Assembly (NCBI GenBank): GCA_017607445.1
Contig: JAEVHH010000005.1
Coordinates: 2,485,001 to 2,549,000, forward strand
Direction of reading: 5' to 3'
DNA: 64,000 nucleotides
From: Histoplasma ohiense
Taxonomy: Eukaryota > Ascomycota > Eurotiomycetes > Onygenales > Ajellomycetaceae
Under the pieces are notes generated by a model that saw only the letters and a program-made list of their open reading frames with translations, was not told the DNA's origin and searched no databases. This document shows positions 24,073 through 36,699 of this stretch, one piece after another (positions within the stretch are counted from its first letter, which is position 1; the number at the start of each line of letters is the position of its first letter). Both the position numbers and the translations under genes were made by a program.

Positions 24073-24465
24073 GCCCTGGTGGCCGAATGGGTAATGCGGC
24101 CACCAGGTAGCACCTTGGCGTGGGGACCCAAGCTTCGTGGGTTCAAAACCCACAGGGGACAACATTACATCCAGAGCCAACTTCTCAGCTTCTAAAATAA
24201 TGGAATGTGAACTTGCTAAGTAGGTACCTTCGGGCGGACCTACTATTGGATTTAGCTTATTGTTTCTGGGCTGGAAACCTGTATTGCATGTACCAAATCC
24301 TGTCTTTCATTAATTTTCCTATGTTCTTGTTATATTCTTGGCGTCGTTCAACACTAAGCATTCCTCCGGTATAACCAACTCTTGCCTGTATTTAACATCA
24401 CACAAGGACTCATCATAAGCGCTGCTTGCATACAAGTATAATGGAAGAATAATAATAATAATAAT
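24073..24465 (+). mobile_element. tRNA-derived SINE with LINE-like (TAA)n tail
   Basis: A 393-bp insertion with a perfect 14-bp TSD, AACTCAATATCTTA, at 24059-24072 and 24466-24479. Its head is tRNA-like: A box TGGCCGAATGG at 24080-24090 and B box GTTCAAAAC at 24141-24149, each matching the RNA polymerase III consensus. CCCTG at 24074-24078 can pair with CAGGG at 24153-24157 as a partial acceptor stem. The A-B spacing of about 61 bp suggests a long-variable-arm tRNA (Ser/Leu type) ancestor. The body is unrelated to tRNA. The tail, ATGGAAGAATAATAATAA, copies the LINE ends here. It is rich in CpG, so it is young and little mutated, inside a decayed host element. Confidence 0.9.
24080..24149 (+). 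promoter_or_regulatory. Internal Pol III promoter (A and B boxes) of the SINE
   Basis: TGGCCGAATGG fits TRGYNNARNNG and GTTCAAAAC fits GWTCRANNC exactly. This type-2 promoter would let the SINE be transcribed wherever it lands. Confidence 0.85.
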
Positions 24466-24479
24466 AACTCAATATCTTA

Positions 24480-25072
24480 TCTGATATTCATAATATTTTT
24501 CATACAAATCTGCTTCAATCTGCAGCTGAGAATTCATTCCCCTCACAGAGAATCTTCAATTGACAGTCATCTGTCATTGTAGAAGAAGATAATAAACTCA
24601 AATGAAAAATCAAAGCAATTCTTGACAACAGAATCAATCACCACTGCTGCAAATACCTTGTCAAATGAGTAGAATACAATCATTTAATCTGAGAATTCAT
24701 ATCTATCTTGAAGAATATCATCATTCTCAACATCTACAAGTTCTCACTCATCTCAGTAGAGAGGGATAATGTGATGAATTAATATCTATTAGTAATTAAC
24801 TTACACAATCAACTTCTCTTCTACATCTGCTTATTTCTGATTATTGAAATTTCATATAATTTTCAATGTTTTTCTGCTCTGTCCTCTGCATTTGTGTAGT
24901 CTCTAACAATTTTTTTATATAGCTCTTAATGTTCTTCTGCTCTGTGCTCTGTGCTTGTGTAGTCTCTAATAATTGTTTTATATAGCTCTCAATGATTCTT
25001 CTGCTTCATACTCTATAGTTGTGTAGTTTCTAACAATTTTTCTGCATAGCTTTTAATGTTCTTCTGCTCTGT
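24480..25072 (+). mobile_element. Chromovirus A0, segment 4: chromodomain end and truncated 3' LTR
   Basis: The pol C-terminus (24480-24769) continues without loss after the SINE. The 3' LTR starts TGTGATGAATTAA at 24770 but stops after about 303 bp at 25072, where the LINE L2 begins inside a 63-bp unit. The missing 3' half of the LTR is not found at the other end of L2. Confidence 0.85.
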
Positions 25073-28040
25073 ATTCCTGTTTACAAATTGGCTATAAGCA
25101 AAAGGCAGACTTCATTCTTGTTCAAGAACTCAGACTCAATGCTGATCAAGAGTATAGTGTATCTCATCCAGCATACTACTGTTTTTTACCAGAGAAAACA
25201 GATATTAGAGTTAGAGTGGCAATTTATGCTAGAAAGAATTCAAGATTTCAATTCAATCTGAGATATGATTTGATATCTGACTCTGATATTCTTGTTGGTG
25301 ACATTGTGGATATGAAAAAACAGTTTGAAAATATTCAATTAATCAATATCTACAATGAAAGATCACTGAGAGAAAACAATAGAACTTGGACATTTGATAG
25401 ATGTTTAATGCAGTTGAAACCAGAAAAGAACTCAATAATCATGGGGGATTTCAATGCTCATCACTCTTGATGGAATTCAGAAAGAACTCAATCAATTAGA
25501 GCTGAAAAACTAGTTGAATGAGCACTTTTAAACAAACTAAAGTTGATAAATGGGCAAGATATTCCCACTTTTCACAAGTCAGATTTGAGACAGAAATCAA
25601 TTATAGATCTATGTTTTTTCTCTAAGAATCTATATGAAAATAAACATTTTAATTGATATGTTGACTCAAATGAAACAAATGATGCTGCCACTGAATATGA
25701 GATAATTCAAGTTGATATGGAATTGAATAGTAATCAAACAATTCAAAACCCATTATATTCAAATCAATACAACTTTGAAAAAGCTCAGTGGACAGAAGTG
25801 AAAAGAATGATTGAAAAGTTGAAATTAGAGAATAGAGAAACTCTTTATTGGAAATCAGATACAAATCTTACAGATAAAATGCTTGAAGACAGAGCAAATT
25901 TAATCACTGAGATTATTCTTTCAAATATAAAGAAATATATTCCATTGAAAAGAGTCTCTAAATTCTCTAAGTCTTGATGGAATGATGAGACTTCAAATAA
26001 AAGAAGACATTTGACTAGAGTTAAAAAAGATTTAAAAGAAGAACTTGTTTCATTTGAGTATTTAAAGAATATTAGAAATGATTATTTCTCAACAATTAAA
26101 AAGACAAAGACTGATTGTTGAAATAACTTTCTAGAAAATGCTCAGAGAAAAGAGATCTTCTGTGAGATGTAGTGACAGTGTGAAGAGTAACAGTAGAAGA
26201 TAGTTTATAGCATAGCAGAGATAATAGTAATATATTGTAGAGTGTAATGTAGTAGCATAATGTAGTGTAGCTAATCACTAAGGAAGAAAAGAAAGAGAAA
26301 GAAGATGTGCAAAATACATACATCAATATATATATACATATAGAAATAGCAGTAGTGAGAGTGTAATGGAAAGAGATAAGAATAAGCAAAGATAATAAGA
26401 AAATAATAAATAAATGCATTACATCTTCAAAGCTTTTAAATATACTAAGTCAAAAACAATGTCTAAGCTACCAACATTAACTTATAATTTCCAGAATGAG
26501 GAAATTATAGCTAGCTCATTTGAAGATAAATGTCAAGCTTTTATGAGAATATTATTTCCATCATCAAATAATTCAACTGAGATTTGTTCTTTGTAAGAAG
26601 ATAATGAATATGAATATGATAAGAAATGGAAATGACCTGACTTAACTGAAGATGAATTAAAGACAGCTATTTTTTCATCTTCAAAGGTCACAGCAGCAGA
26701 AGCTGATACTATAAATCACTTAATAATTCAAGAGCTTTATTCAGTATTAAAAGATGAGCTCTTTGAATTGTTCTCAAATTTTTTGAAATATGAGTATCAT
26801 TCTAAGTGCTGGAGGCATGCTGTTGGAGTTATTCTGTCAAAACCCAATAGAAAACCAACTATTTCTAAATCTTATAGAGTGATATCTCTGCTGAATTGTC
26901 TGGGAAAAACTCTGGAAAAGATAATTGCAACTAGATTGTCTTTTCTATCTACTACTACTGATTTATTATATAATGATCAGATGAGAAATAGAAAGCAAAA
27001 CTCAGCAATTGATGCAGTTCTCTCTGTAGTTCATGATATTCAACTTGCAAAGAATGAAAAAATGGTTACAACTGTGATGTTTATTGATATAAAAGATGCA
27101 TTTGATTGTGTTTCACTTTCTCAAATGATCAATACTTTGATAGAACTGAGAATGCCAAAGTCTCTCATTAAGTGGGTTATCTGTTTCATGTCAAAAAGAA
27201 CTATTCAGTTGCTTTTTGATGGAATGAGACAAGATATAACAGATATTGAGATAGGAGTTCCTCAGAGTTCCCCAGTCTCATCCATTTTGTTTGCTATATT
27301 TATCAAGTTTCTATTTATTGATAGACAAATGGCAATTATGGTGAGAACTCCAAGCTATGTGGATGATTTAGGCCTAGTTGTAAGCTCAGAGTCAATTGTG
27401 AATAACTGCAATTTGATTGAGCAAGCAGCAACTGAAATGATTGAAAAAGCAAAATCAAAAAACATTGTTTTTGATATGGACAAAACTGAATTAATTCATT
27501 TTTATCCAAGTTTCAGAGAAAAAGATACTGAAGTTAAGCTTTTAAATCATTCAATTAAATCTAAAAACTCAGTTAGATGGCTTGATGTCTGATTAGATTC
27601 TCAATTGAATTTTAAATCTCATGTGCAAATAAAAACTGCAAATGCTAAAAGAATTTTAAACAGTATATTGAGGCTTTCAAATACTGAAAGAGATCTGACA
27701 TTTCAAGCAATGAGACAATTATATATTGCCTGTGTGACCTCTGTTTCAGATTATGCAGTTCAGATGTGGTGGAGAGGTCAAAAACACTTTATAGAAAGAT
27801 TTCAAAAACTTCAAAACTCAGCTTTAAGAAAGATTCTAGAAGTATTCAAAACTACTTCAATTAAAGCTATACAAATTGAAGCCTCTATTTCTTCACCACA
27901 AGTGAGATTTGATAAAATCTGTATGAATTATGCTCTCAGAATTATGAAGCTATATTCACATCATTCTATTAGAAAGAGAGTTTCAAGTTCTTTTCCAAAT
28001 GAGTCAAATGGATTAGAATTAGATTGAGAACTTTATCTTG
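25073..28040 (+). pseudogene. L2 ORF2 remnant, endonuclease and RT
   Basis: The endonuclease portion includes IIMGDFNAHHS near 25435. The RT is open for 274 codons at 26768-27592, with SYVDD near 27350-27365 and VPQSSPVSS (Gly lost). A second stretch at 27605-28027 is the thumb region. Stops such as at 25468, 25975, 27590 and 28025 are TGA at Trp positions of the LINE. Interrupted between 26161 and 26428 by a solo LTR. Confidence 0.88.
26161..26423 (-). mobile_element. Solo LTR of chromovirus B in L2
   Basis: 263 bp, reading on the minus strand from TGTAATGC to CTCACA. Flanked by a perfect 5-bp TSD, TCTTC (26156-26160 and 26424-26428). Product of LTR-LTR recombination that removed the internal part of an inserted B element. 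Confidence 0.95.
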
Positions 28041-28083
28041 ATTGAAATGAGACTGATTTATCTGAAAATTCAAGTTCTTTACA

Positions 28084-28732
28084 TTATTATTATTATTATT
28101 ATTCTTCAATTATAGATGCATGCAGTCAGTGACTATGATATCTATCTGAAACACTTCAGAATTTTTCAACTCAAGAATAATTTAATATACAAAGACAATT
28201 TAAAACATGCATTATCAGAATTCCAGCCCAGAATCAAACAACTATTCAAACTGTTCAATCAAAGAAATCAAAATCAAAAGAATGTCAGCAAGCCAACACA
28301 ACTTAGTTTGAAAACAAAAGAAATAAACATTGTAAAAGACAGCTTTATTATAACAAGGAAAAGAAAAACCACTGACAACAACTATAACATCAACAAAAAA
28401 CAAATCAAACTTTTCAAAACAAATTAAAACTGATCATAAACAACTTAAGAGAGACTTCAAAGCAAGATGAAAAGAAAGACTAAAAGAAAAATCAAAATAA
28501 ATCAAATTGAAAATCTGATCTCAATATTTTTAACAGACAATTCATTCAAACTCTTGTAGCAACATTTGATTCTTTCAAATATTCAATTAAAAACTTGTTT
28601 CCAGTTTCTGTATTGAATAATAGATTCAAATTTAATTGTTTCAATTCAAACTTCTTTCTCAGTTTCAATCTCAATTCTGAATACTTTGCACAAAGTAACA
28701 GAAGATGCTCTGGATTTTCATATAACTGACAA
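28084..28732 (-). mobile_element. 5'-truncated LINE fragment inserted backwards into L2
   Basis: Starts with the (TTA)n complement of the LINE tail and runs 649 bp back into the ORF2 C-terminus. Bounded by an 8-bp duplication, TCTTTACA (28076-28083 and 28733-28740). Nearly identical to 40184-40835 of L3, including the 103-codon antisense frame (28116-28427). A typical truncated target-primed insertion, here into another LINE. Confidence 0.92.
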
Positions 28733-28740
28733 TCTTTACA

Positions 28741-29537
28741 AAGAAGAAGGATACCATCTCAGTTATTTAGAATTTGCTAAATGATTAAGAACTGTTTCTC
28801 TAGTTTAAATGTAGAGAGAGTAGCTATTGAAAATCTCTCTCCTTGAAAGAAAAGTCTTGATAATCTTGTTGATTTAAACATTAGTCAACTTTCAAAAGAA
28901 GATCAGACTCAAGAACATTTAAAGCTTTTGAAATAAATGAAAAATAAAGCAATTCTTATATACACTGATGGCTCAAAATGTGAGAAAACAGGCAATCTTG
29001 GAGCTGGAATAGCATATTCAGAAAATGATAAAAACTATATTCTGGATTCTTGACAAAGTGGAAAAGAGTCAGAAGTTTTTGATGCTGAATTATTTGCAAT
29101 TTCAAAAGCTTTCAAATTGATTGAAATGAAGATTGAACAATGGAAAAGATTTGAGCATATTTGAATATTCTCTGATAGTCAAGTAGAGTTTAAAAGATTT
29201 CAAAGTAATAAAATCAGCAGTGAACAGTCAATGCTAGAGCTGATTTTGAAAAGTCTTCAAAATATTCAAAGAAAAATCTCACTCAATTGTTCTATTCATC
29301 TTCACTGGGTGCCTGCTCACATGGGTATATATGACAATGAAATGGCTGATAAAGCTGCAAAAAGAGTCACTGAGTTAGAAGTCTACTGTCAAAGAATTGT
29401 AACATGGTCTTTTATTAAAAGAAGAATAAGAGAATTATGTTTACAAAAGTGACAAGATGTCTGATTCATGCAAAGAAAAAGTGTGCATTATTTCAGATTT
29501 GAAACTAAGCCAAAGTGAAAGACTTGCTCAATAAAGT
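28741..29537 (+). pseudogene. L2 ORF2 remnant, RNase H part
   Basis: Continues the ORF2 frame after the reversed fragment, with YTDGSK near 28966, SDSQ near 29170 and HWVPAHMGIYDNEMADKAA near 29303-29358. The RNase H body is cut at 29537 by B1 and the last ORF2 codons resume at 36971. Several TGA codons replace Trp. Confidence 0.87.
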
Positions 29538-29803
29538 TGTAATGCACTTGTTTATTATTTCCTTATTATCTTCGCTTATTCTTACCTCTTTCCATTATAC
29601 TCTCGCTACCGCTATTTCTATATGTATATATATATCGATGTATGTATTTCGCACATCTTCTTTCTCTTTCTTTTCTTCCTTAGTGATTAGCTACACTACA
29701 TTACACTATCACACTACATTACTCTACAATATATTACTATTATCTCTGCTATACTATAAACTATCTTCTACTATTACTCTCCACACTGTCACTACACCTC
29801 ACA
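29538..29803 (+). repeat. 5' LTR of B1 (266 bp)
   Basis: TGTAATGCACTTG...CACCTCACA. It keeps several CpG (CTTCGC, CTCTCGCTACCGC, ATCGATG, TTTCGCAC) where the 3' LTR mostly has CpA or TpG. Confidence 0.95.
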
Positions 29804-29850
29804 GTTTCTAATTGCTCAATCTTTGAGAGATGATCTGTTGAGTAATAGTC

Positions 29851-31190
29851 ATGACCTCTACCTGCAGCATTCACTGTACTCATGCTACCACCAAACTCAA
29901 AGCAGCAAACACTATGAAAGAAAACTGTGAAACACACACTTCTGCCACTAAAAGTGTGCAACAAGTATCATCTTTCTCTATGAAATTGAACTCTGAATAT
30001 AGTTCAGAAGGGAATATCTCTTCTGAAGATCTCAACACAATTGAGATCAAAAAAATAGCTGTGATCAGAAGAATCAAAAAATTATAGATTAAGAAAGAAT
30101 TGTGAGAACTTCAACAGTGATACAACACTTTACTACAAGAATTGAATGAAACAATTCCAGTCACTCAAAATACACTAGAAGTGCATCTGAATCATGGTAG
30201 AGATGCAACTAATATGAATGATAACTGCAATAACATCACAAGTATTCTTGAGTCACTGAAAACCACACTACAAGCACTCAACATCTTAGTGGAAAGCATC
30301 ATGACTACTGTCAGTGAGAGACATAGTCAGATACCACTTTGACAATTAGAACTTTGAGATTCTGATATGAGTGATCACTCTTCTCAAAGAGATGTGGAAA
30401 AGTTCTGAGATCAAAGTATGAAAGAATTCAAAAACTTTGTTACAGCTGCTATCACTTTCCATATCAGTGATCTTGATTACTACAACAAACATGACCATTG
30501 AAAGATCATCAAAGCCATCACTCATTTCAATGTCAAGATGCAACAACATTGGTATCAATATACACATAATATGCAGACTTTGTCACCATGGGAAGAATTT
30601 GTTAGTTGAATGCAATGTCAAGTCACTGATTCAGATAGAAGTTTCTGAGATGCTGATAGACAGTACTGAAAAACAGAGCAACAAGAAAATCAGACAGTTC
30701 AACAATTTACTTCATACTTACAATCAATTGAAGAGTGTCTGCAGTATTCTTATAGCAAATATCATCAGAAATCACATCTCTATATGAAAGTTCTACCTTC
30801 CATTCACTGAGAATTCAATAAATATGCAATCAAATTGGAAGAGTTAAGCTATGATGCCACTCTACACAAACTTGCAATAGCAGAATTGAATCTGCCAGAG
30901 AGACAGAAGAAGCTTAAAGAGAAGTCAAATTTCAAAAATCCCACTCAAAGCTTTAACAACAGAAATAATGCTGATAATAGATCACAAAACAAACACAGAT
31001 GAAATGACACTACAAAGTTCAATGACTTCATTCAATCAAAATATTGTCATTATTGCAAGCAACCAGGACATATCATTGATTTATGTTTTAGATGACTCAA
31101 AGACAAATCCAAAAATGTCAAATCTGACTCAAAATCTGATATGAAAGACATGAAGAACTCAAAGAACTCAAAAAATGCTTAAAATACATC
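29851..31190 (+). pseudogene. B1 gag remnant
   Basis: Starts MTSTCSIHCTHAT at 29851. It continues through a capsid-like region around 30400-30950 to a zinc knuckle CHYCKQPGHIIDLC (CX2CX4HX4C, intact) near 31048-31089, then a Lys/Ser-rich tail. TGA codons at Trp/Arg positions and others interrupt it. The B2 homologue starts at 54300. Confidence 0.8.
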
Positions 31191-31194
31191 ATTC

Positions 31195-34100
31195 AGCTCA
31201 CAATGGCAGTCATAAGCACAGAAAGTCAATGCAAAAACATCTTAAACTTCACTGTCACAGTGGAACTTGCTACATCTAAAGATCTGCAAAAAGTGCTTGT
31301 GCTAGTAGACTCTGAGTCAGAAGTGAACTGTGTTGATGAATTTTGAACAAAGAATCACAATCTAGAAGCTGCTCACTGCAAAACTAAAATGATCAAGTCA
31401 ATTGATGAATGTATAATGCACTTCTTTGAAGAGTATAACATTGCAACTACTGTCACTGATCACAAGAGTAATGCACAGCAGACATCTCATTTCTTTCATG
31501 TGATGAAGATGAAGAACTACAGTCTTGTATTAGAATTTCCTTGATTAAGACAAACAAATCCTCTTATAGATTGATCAGATGAACAATTCTTCTTTAGAAG
31601 CTCTGAAGATGAACAACAGTCTCAAATTATTTCTGAACAAAATGTTCTAGCTGAAGTTCTCACAGAAACTAGAGTAGAAATGCTTGTAGTATTATCTACA
31701 GAATGTTCAAAAGACTCAAAGCATGCTTCATATGTATTCTCAGCTGCATATTCAGACTTGCCAACCAGTCTACTCAATTATGTCATGTCATACACACATA
31801 TCTTCTCAGAAGAAGCTGCTATAAGCATGAAAAGATCAGAAGAAATGAAACATCATATAGATCTCAAGTCTGATATGCAATCTTCATTTATGCTAATATA
31901 CAATCTCTCTGAAACTGAGTTAGCTGCTCTAAGAGAATATTTAAAAAATGCATTAGATAAAGAGTGGATACAACTGTTCAGTAGCTCAGCTGATGCATCA
32001 ATTCTCTTTGTTCTCAAAAAAGATGATAGACTCCATCTTTGTATAGACTATTGAGGATTAAATTGAATCATCATCAAGAACTGATATCCTCTATCTCTAA
32101 TAAGTGAATTACTTGATAGACTTTCAAAAGCCAAGATATTCACTAAGCTGGATCTTCAAGATGTCTATCACTGCATACTTATAGCAGCAAAAGATCATTG
32201 AAAGACAGCCTTTAGAATGAGATATGAACATTTTGAATATGTAGTTATGCTATTTGAACTAGCTAATGCTTCAGCAACATTTCAAGCATACATTAACAAT
32301 GCCTTGTCTGATTTGTTGGATATATGTTGTGTTGTCTATTTGGATGACATTCTCATATTCTTCAATTCAAAGCAGGAACATAAAGTGCATGTTACTAAGA
32401 TGTTAGAATGTCTCAAACATGCAAATCTATTTGCAAAACTCTCTAAGTGTGAATTTGAAATGAACAAGATCTCATTTCTGAGGTTTGTTATAGATACAAA
32501 TAATGTTGAGATGGAGTCAGACAGAGTCTCCACTATTGTGGAATAGTCTACATCTAAATCAATTAAAGAGATTCAATTCTTCTTGAGCTTTGCTAATTTC
32601 TATTGATGATTTATTAAGTCTTTCTCCTCTATTGCAGCCTCATTATTCAAACTTACAAAAGAGAGTAAGAAGAGGGAAAGAAAAGTCACTTTTATATAGA
32701 CAGAAGATGCTCAAAGCACTTTCAATGAGCTCAAATCACACTTTATACATGCTTCTCTATTAGCTCATTTTGACTCAGCTCAGTGTATTCAGATTGAATC
32801 TGATGCATCTATTTTTCCAATCACTGCTATTCTGTCACAGTTGCAGAATGATGGGCACTGACATTCAGTTGTTTTCTGATCAAGAAAGTTGATTGATGTA
32901 GAAACACATTATGATACTCATAATAAAAAACTCTTGACTATTGTAGCAGCATTTAAGAATTGAAGACACTATCTGAAGAAAAGTCAGTATTCAATTCAAG
33001 TCTGATCTGATCATGTCAATCTGCAGTACTTTATGACAACTAAGAAACTGAACAGACATCAGATCAGATGAATGAAAGTTTTATCTGCTTATGATTTTAT
33101 ATTACTGCACTGCTCTGAATCAAAGAATTCAGCTGATGAGCTCAGTCATTGCACAGACTACAGTAAGATCTATAATAATCAAACTATATTATCTACTCTG
33201 CAACAGAAGCTGAAACATGAAGTTAGACTAGACTGAAAAACTGATACTTCTTTTCAAAATAATATTTCTTCTGATGTAGTCTGTGCATGAGTCTCTAATG
33301 AGCAAAATGCTTCTTTTAATGAGCAAAAAGCACTTCATATATTGATGTCTTCTATCTCTCACATAAACTCTTTCTCTCTGTTGCATGTTGAGCAATATAT
33401 GCCCTGAATTGCAGTCAATAAGGCTATTCTTGAGGACTCAGTATATACAGAAATGTCTGAATCCTTCATCTTATTTCTGAGTAAAACACAGAAGATTGAT
33501 TCTTTTGCTGCTGAGCAAAGAGAGAAGATAAAAAAGAAGAATATAACTGTCACTGAAAATATACTATAAACAATTTCTGAGGATGATATATTGCATGCTG
33601 ATGATCACATGTATGTCTCTCAACAAAAGACATTCATTGATGAAATTATCAGTGCAAATCATGATGATCCACAGAGAAGTCACTTTGATATAAAAAAGTT
33701 CATAGACAGCATCCAGAACAAATACTATTGATATGAGCTAGTCAGAGATATCAAAGATTATATATTCACTTATGATACTTGTCAAAGAATAAAGTCAAAA
33801 CAGCACAGACAATATGAAGAATTGAGTACAATTCTCTTATCATCAAATTCTATTGAGTTCATTACTATGAATTTTATTACAGACTTGTCAGCCTCTACAT
33901 TCCTCCATCAAATCTACAATGCAATTTTAGTGATTGTGAATATATATATCAAGTTTACAATCTATATTTCTTGCATCAAAAACATTACAGCTGATAAACT
34001 AGCAGAAATTGTTTATATCAAGTTCTATACAATTTACAGAGTACTCAAAAACCATATATTCAATCAAGAGTCACTGTTTACAAGCCATTATTGATCCATC

Positions 34101-34900
34101 TTTTGTTATATGCTAGACACACACTGGAAACTTTCAACAGCCTTTCATCCTCAAACAGATGGTCAAACAGAACAACAAAATCAAATCTTGAAACATTATC
34201 TTCAATACTTTATCAACTATCATCAAAATGACTGAACACACTGACTACTGCTGGCACAGTTTGTTTACAATATCTCTCAACATGTCTCTACTGAAATGAC
34301 ACCCACAGAAGCCTTAATGGAATATCAATCTGATTTAAAAATTAATGTCAGCAAATCATCACAACTGGTCACCATACATGCTGCTAGCTGCATGAAACAC
34401 ATCAAGAAAACACATCATAAACTTATCAAGAATCTACAAAAGACATGACAAGCACAGAAAATCTATTATAATGCAAAATATAAACTCCAACAATTTAAAA
34501 TAGATGACTATGTCATACTCAATGCAAAAAATCTCTGATTGCTGCATCTGGTTTGCAAACTTGATCATAAATATGTTGAACTCTTCAAGATTCTGAATAC
34601 CATTAGAAAACAAGCATACAAACTAGAACTGTCATTTTCATATAGAAGCATTCATTCTGTATTTCACATATCTTTATTAAAGCCATACAATCACAGAAAT
34701 GAAGCTTTACCAGAATCAGAATCAGAACTTGTTGACAGTGAAGAAGAATATCAAATTGAAGAAATTCTTGAAAAACAACAACAAAAAAATAAATCTTCAG
34801 AATATCTTGTGAGATGAACAGATTGAAGTTCTAGTAATGATATATGAAAATCAGAAGAAAACATATTGAACACTCAGACATTTGAAATCTTTCTCAAACA
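31195..34900 (+). pseudogene. B1 pol remnant: protease, RT, RNase H, integrase, chromodomain
   Basis: The protease triad near 31308-31316 is DSE; B2 has DSG, so a G-to-A change inactivated it. RT at about 31950-32540: open stretches at 31680-32054 and 32217-32546 contain LCIDY, DLQDVYH and the intact catalytic VVYLDDILIF near 32327-32356. RNase H lies at about 32700-33170. The integrase zinc-binding region and core lie at about 33580-34260, with EFITMNFITDL near 33847 in which the first Asp is Asn, and FHPQTDGQTEQ near 34145. The chromodomain lies at about 34740-34870 (EEEYQIEEILEKQ...). Broken by TGA and other stops. Confidence 0.87.
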
Positions 34901-36683
34901 AGAAAATAAATGACAAATATAAAATCAACATACTCTCAAACATCAAAAGCACAAACATCAAGTTGAAAGATGTCAGAAGCACAAATTCTAAATCAAAAAA
35001 TGCTAGAAGCACAAATCTCACTCAAACTTCAATCAAATACATTTTTTTAGAAGGATTTTATCAGAGAAAAGGGAAAAAGAAAAAAATTCAATTTGGGTAT
35101 AATAAATACAAAAAATAAAAAATACAGACAAGGAAAAGACAAAGGAAACAGATTCTAAGAAAAGTCTAAAAGCCTTCAGTTCATTCATTCTCATCTCAAT
35201 ATTCTTCATCTCTCACTTTCACTTCTCTCTTCATCATTCCCACTCTGCCACCCTCTTCTTATGCTGTCTCTGGTACTCATGAAGCACTGAGCCTCATTTC
35301 AGATGCAAAGATATCAGCAAATGCCTCTTTCACAAAACATTTGCTTTCTCCTCTCTATTCTTCTTCATCAACCCCCTCATCCATCAACACACTCACTGAA
35401 GAAAGATCTCTCCCTCCATGATCTTCTTTTACACCTTCACACTATGAGACTCATACCTCTCATATTCCACTGCCTTCACTGTCAGAGCCTTCACAATCTC
35501 CTCTGTTGACTCTTCAGTCAACTTCTTCAATCCCTCTTCAATCAACTTCTTCAACCCCTTCTCAGTCAACTTCTTCTCAGCTAACTTCTTCATCACAGAG
35601 CTTTTGAAGCTCATCACTCTCAAAATCTTCATATTCTTCTTCACATTCTTCTCTTTCTCTAACACCTCTGCTCTGAAAGAATCAGACACAACTATAGCCT
35701 CCAAAATCTGCATCTCTGCAGACTCAGCCACCACTCAGTGCTGAGATCATAGAGCATTCACCTCTGCCCTGCTTCAAGCAAACAACATCATCAGATGAGA
35801 TGTGTTCAATCATTTAACTAAACAACAAAGATGATTTTTGTAGCTGATCATGTTCTTCTCAGCTGCCATCTCTGTGAAGATAAACACTCACCTGCACATA
35901 ATGCATCTCAGAAGAGATGTATCACACATCTAGCATCATTATCAGTATATCAACATTGCTAAGAGCACTACTATCTATTCAAAAGCAAATTTGAAGAAAA
36001 AGAAAAAGAAAATAAAAATTAAAGAGAATTACTCACAGATTTACAGAATTTCTCTGCAGAGACATAAGTCTCACAATACTTCTGAGCATTTGATCTCAAC
36101 ACACATCAAAAATCGACATCTTCAAGTCTAGAGACATAACATTCACATAGAATCTGACTGTTGTGTATCATGTGATTAGAGCTAGGGCAATATAACAAGT
36201 GAACAGTGAATGGTACTATACAGAAACAAGCTAGTAGCACACATGATCATACTAATAACACCACTGACAAGAAACACCAACAATAATACACAATAAGCAC
36301 CCAAGGAACAACTTACTTAAAATCAGAATAATCAAGAGAGCTCATTTCAATATAAAAAAGAGGGGAGGAAGAATGATGATATAAAAATTTAAAAATTTTT
36401 TTTTGAGGAAAACAAGAAATCACAGCAGAAGAGCAAGGAGCTTTGATGATGATCAAGTTAAAAGAGAAGAGAAATCTTCAAGAGAAAAGAAATTCTTTTT
36501 GCTTCTCTGCACACAACCTCTGGCAATCAAAGAATCCACCAATTCCACCTCATTAGGAAATCGATAACAACACGTATACAAGCTATCTAGAGGACGCGAT
36601 CGATATACTGCTATCAACAAGTGAATGGAAATGCAATTATCTACTAGCAAGCAATCTATACAATCGCTGAGGGCAGCTCTTAT
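34901..36683. other. Long 3' non-coding region of B1
   Basis: About 1.8 kb between the end of pol and the polypurine tract, unusually long for a chromovirus. It holds an A-rich stretch, a CT-rich stretch (35160-35420), an antisense coding-like frame (35429-35869) and, near 36555-36610, a CpG-bearing patch (ATCGATAACAACACG and GAGGACGCGATCGATA) shared with B2. Confidence 0.75.
35429..35869 (-). pseudogene. Antisense coding-like frame in B1 3' region
   Basis: Read on the minus strand from an ATG at 35869, about 145 codons of a Lys/Glu/Leu-rich, probably helical product. It is broken by a few TGA or TAA codons in the first part and is then open for 101 codons (35429-35734) with repeats of the type EKGLKKLIEEGLKKLTEE. 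B2 carries the same frame (59905-60340) with similar protein sequence (LRVMSF / LKVMSF blocks). No family recognised. It could be an extra gene captured by the element, as some plant gypsy elements carry antisense genes; this is inference. Confidence 0.5.
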
Positions 36684-36699
36684 AAAAAAGAGGGGCAAT

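Noticed and set aside
24073..24160. Functional tRNA gene
   Set aside because: A and B boxes are perfect, but the acceptor stem is incomplete, the unit continues 300 bp to a (TAA)n tail, and a 14-bp TSD surrounds the whole. It is a SINE head.
30346..30567. Minus-strand ORFs of 60-120 codons opposite gag and pol (for example 32336-32533, 54795-55154, 56227-56466)
   Set aside because: Shadow frames of the B polyproteins; they have low complexity and no conservation beyond that forced by the plus strand.
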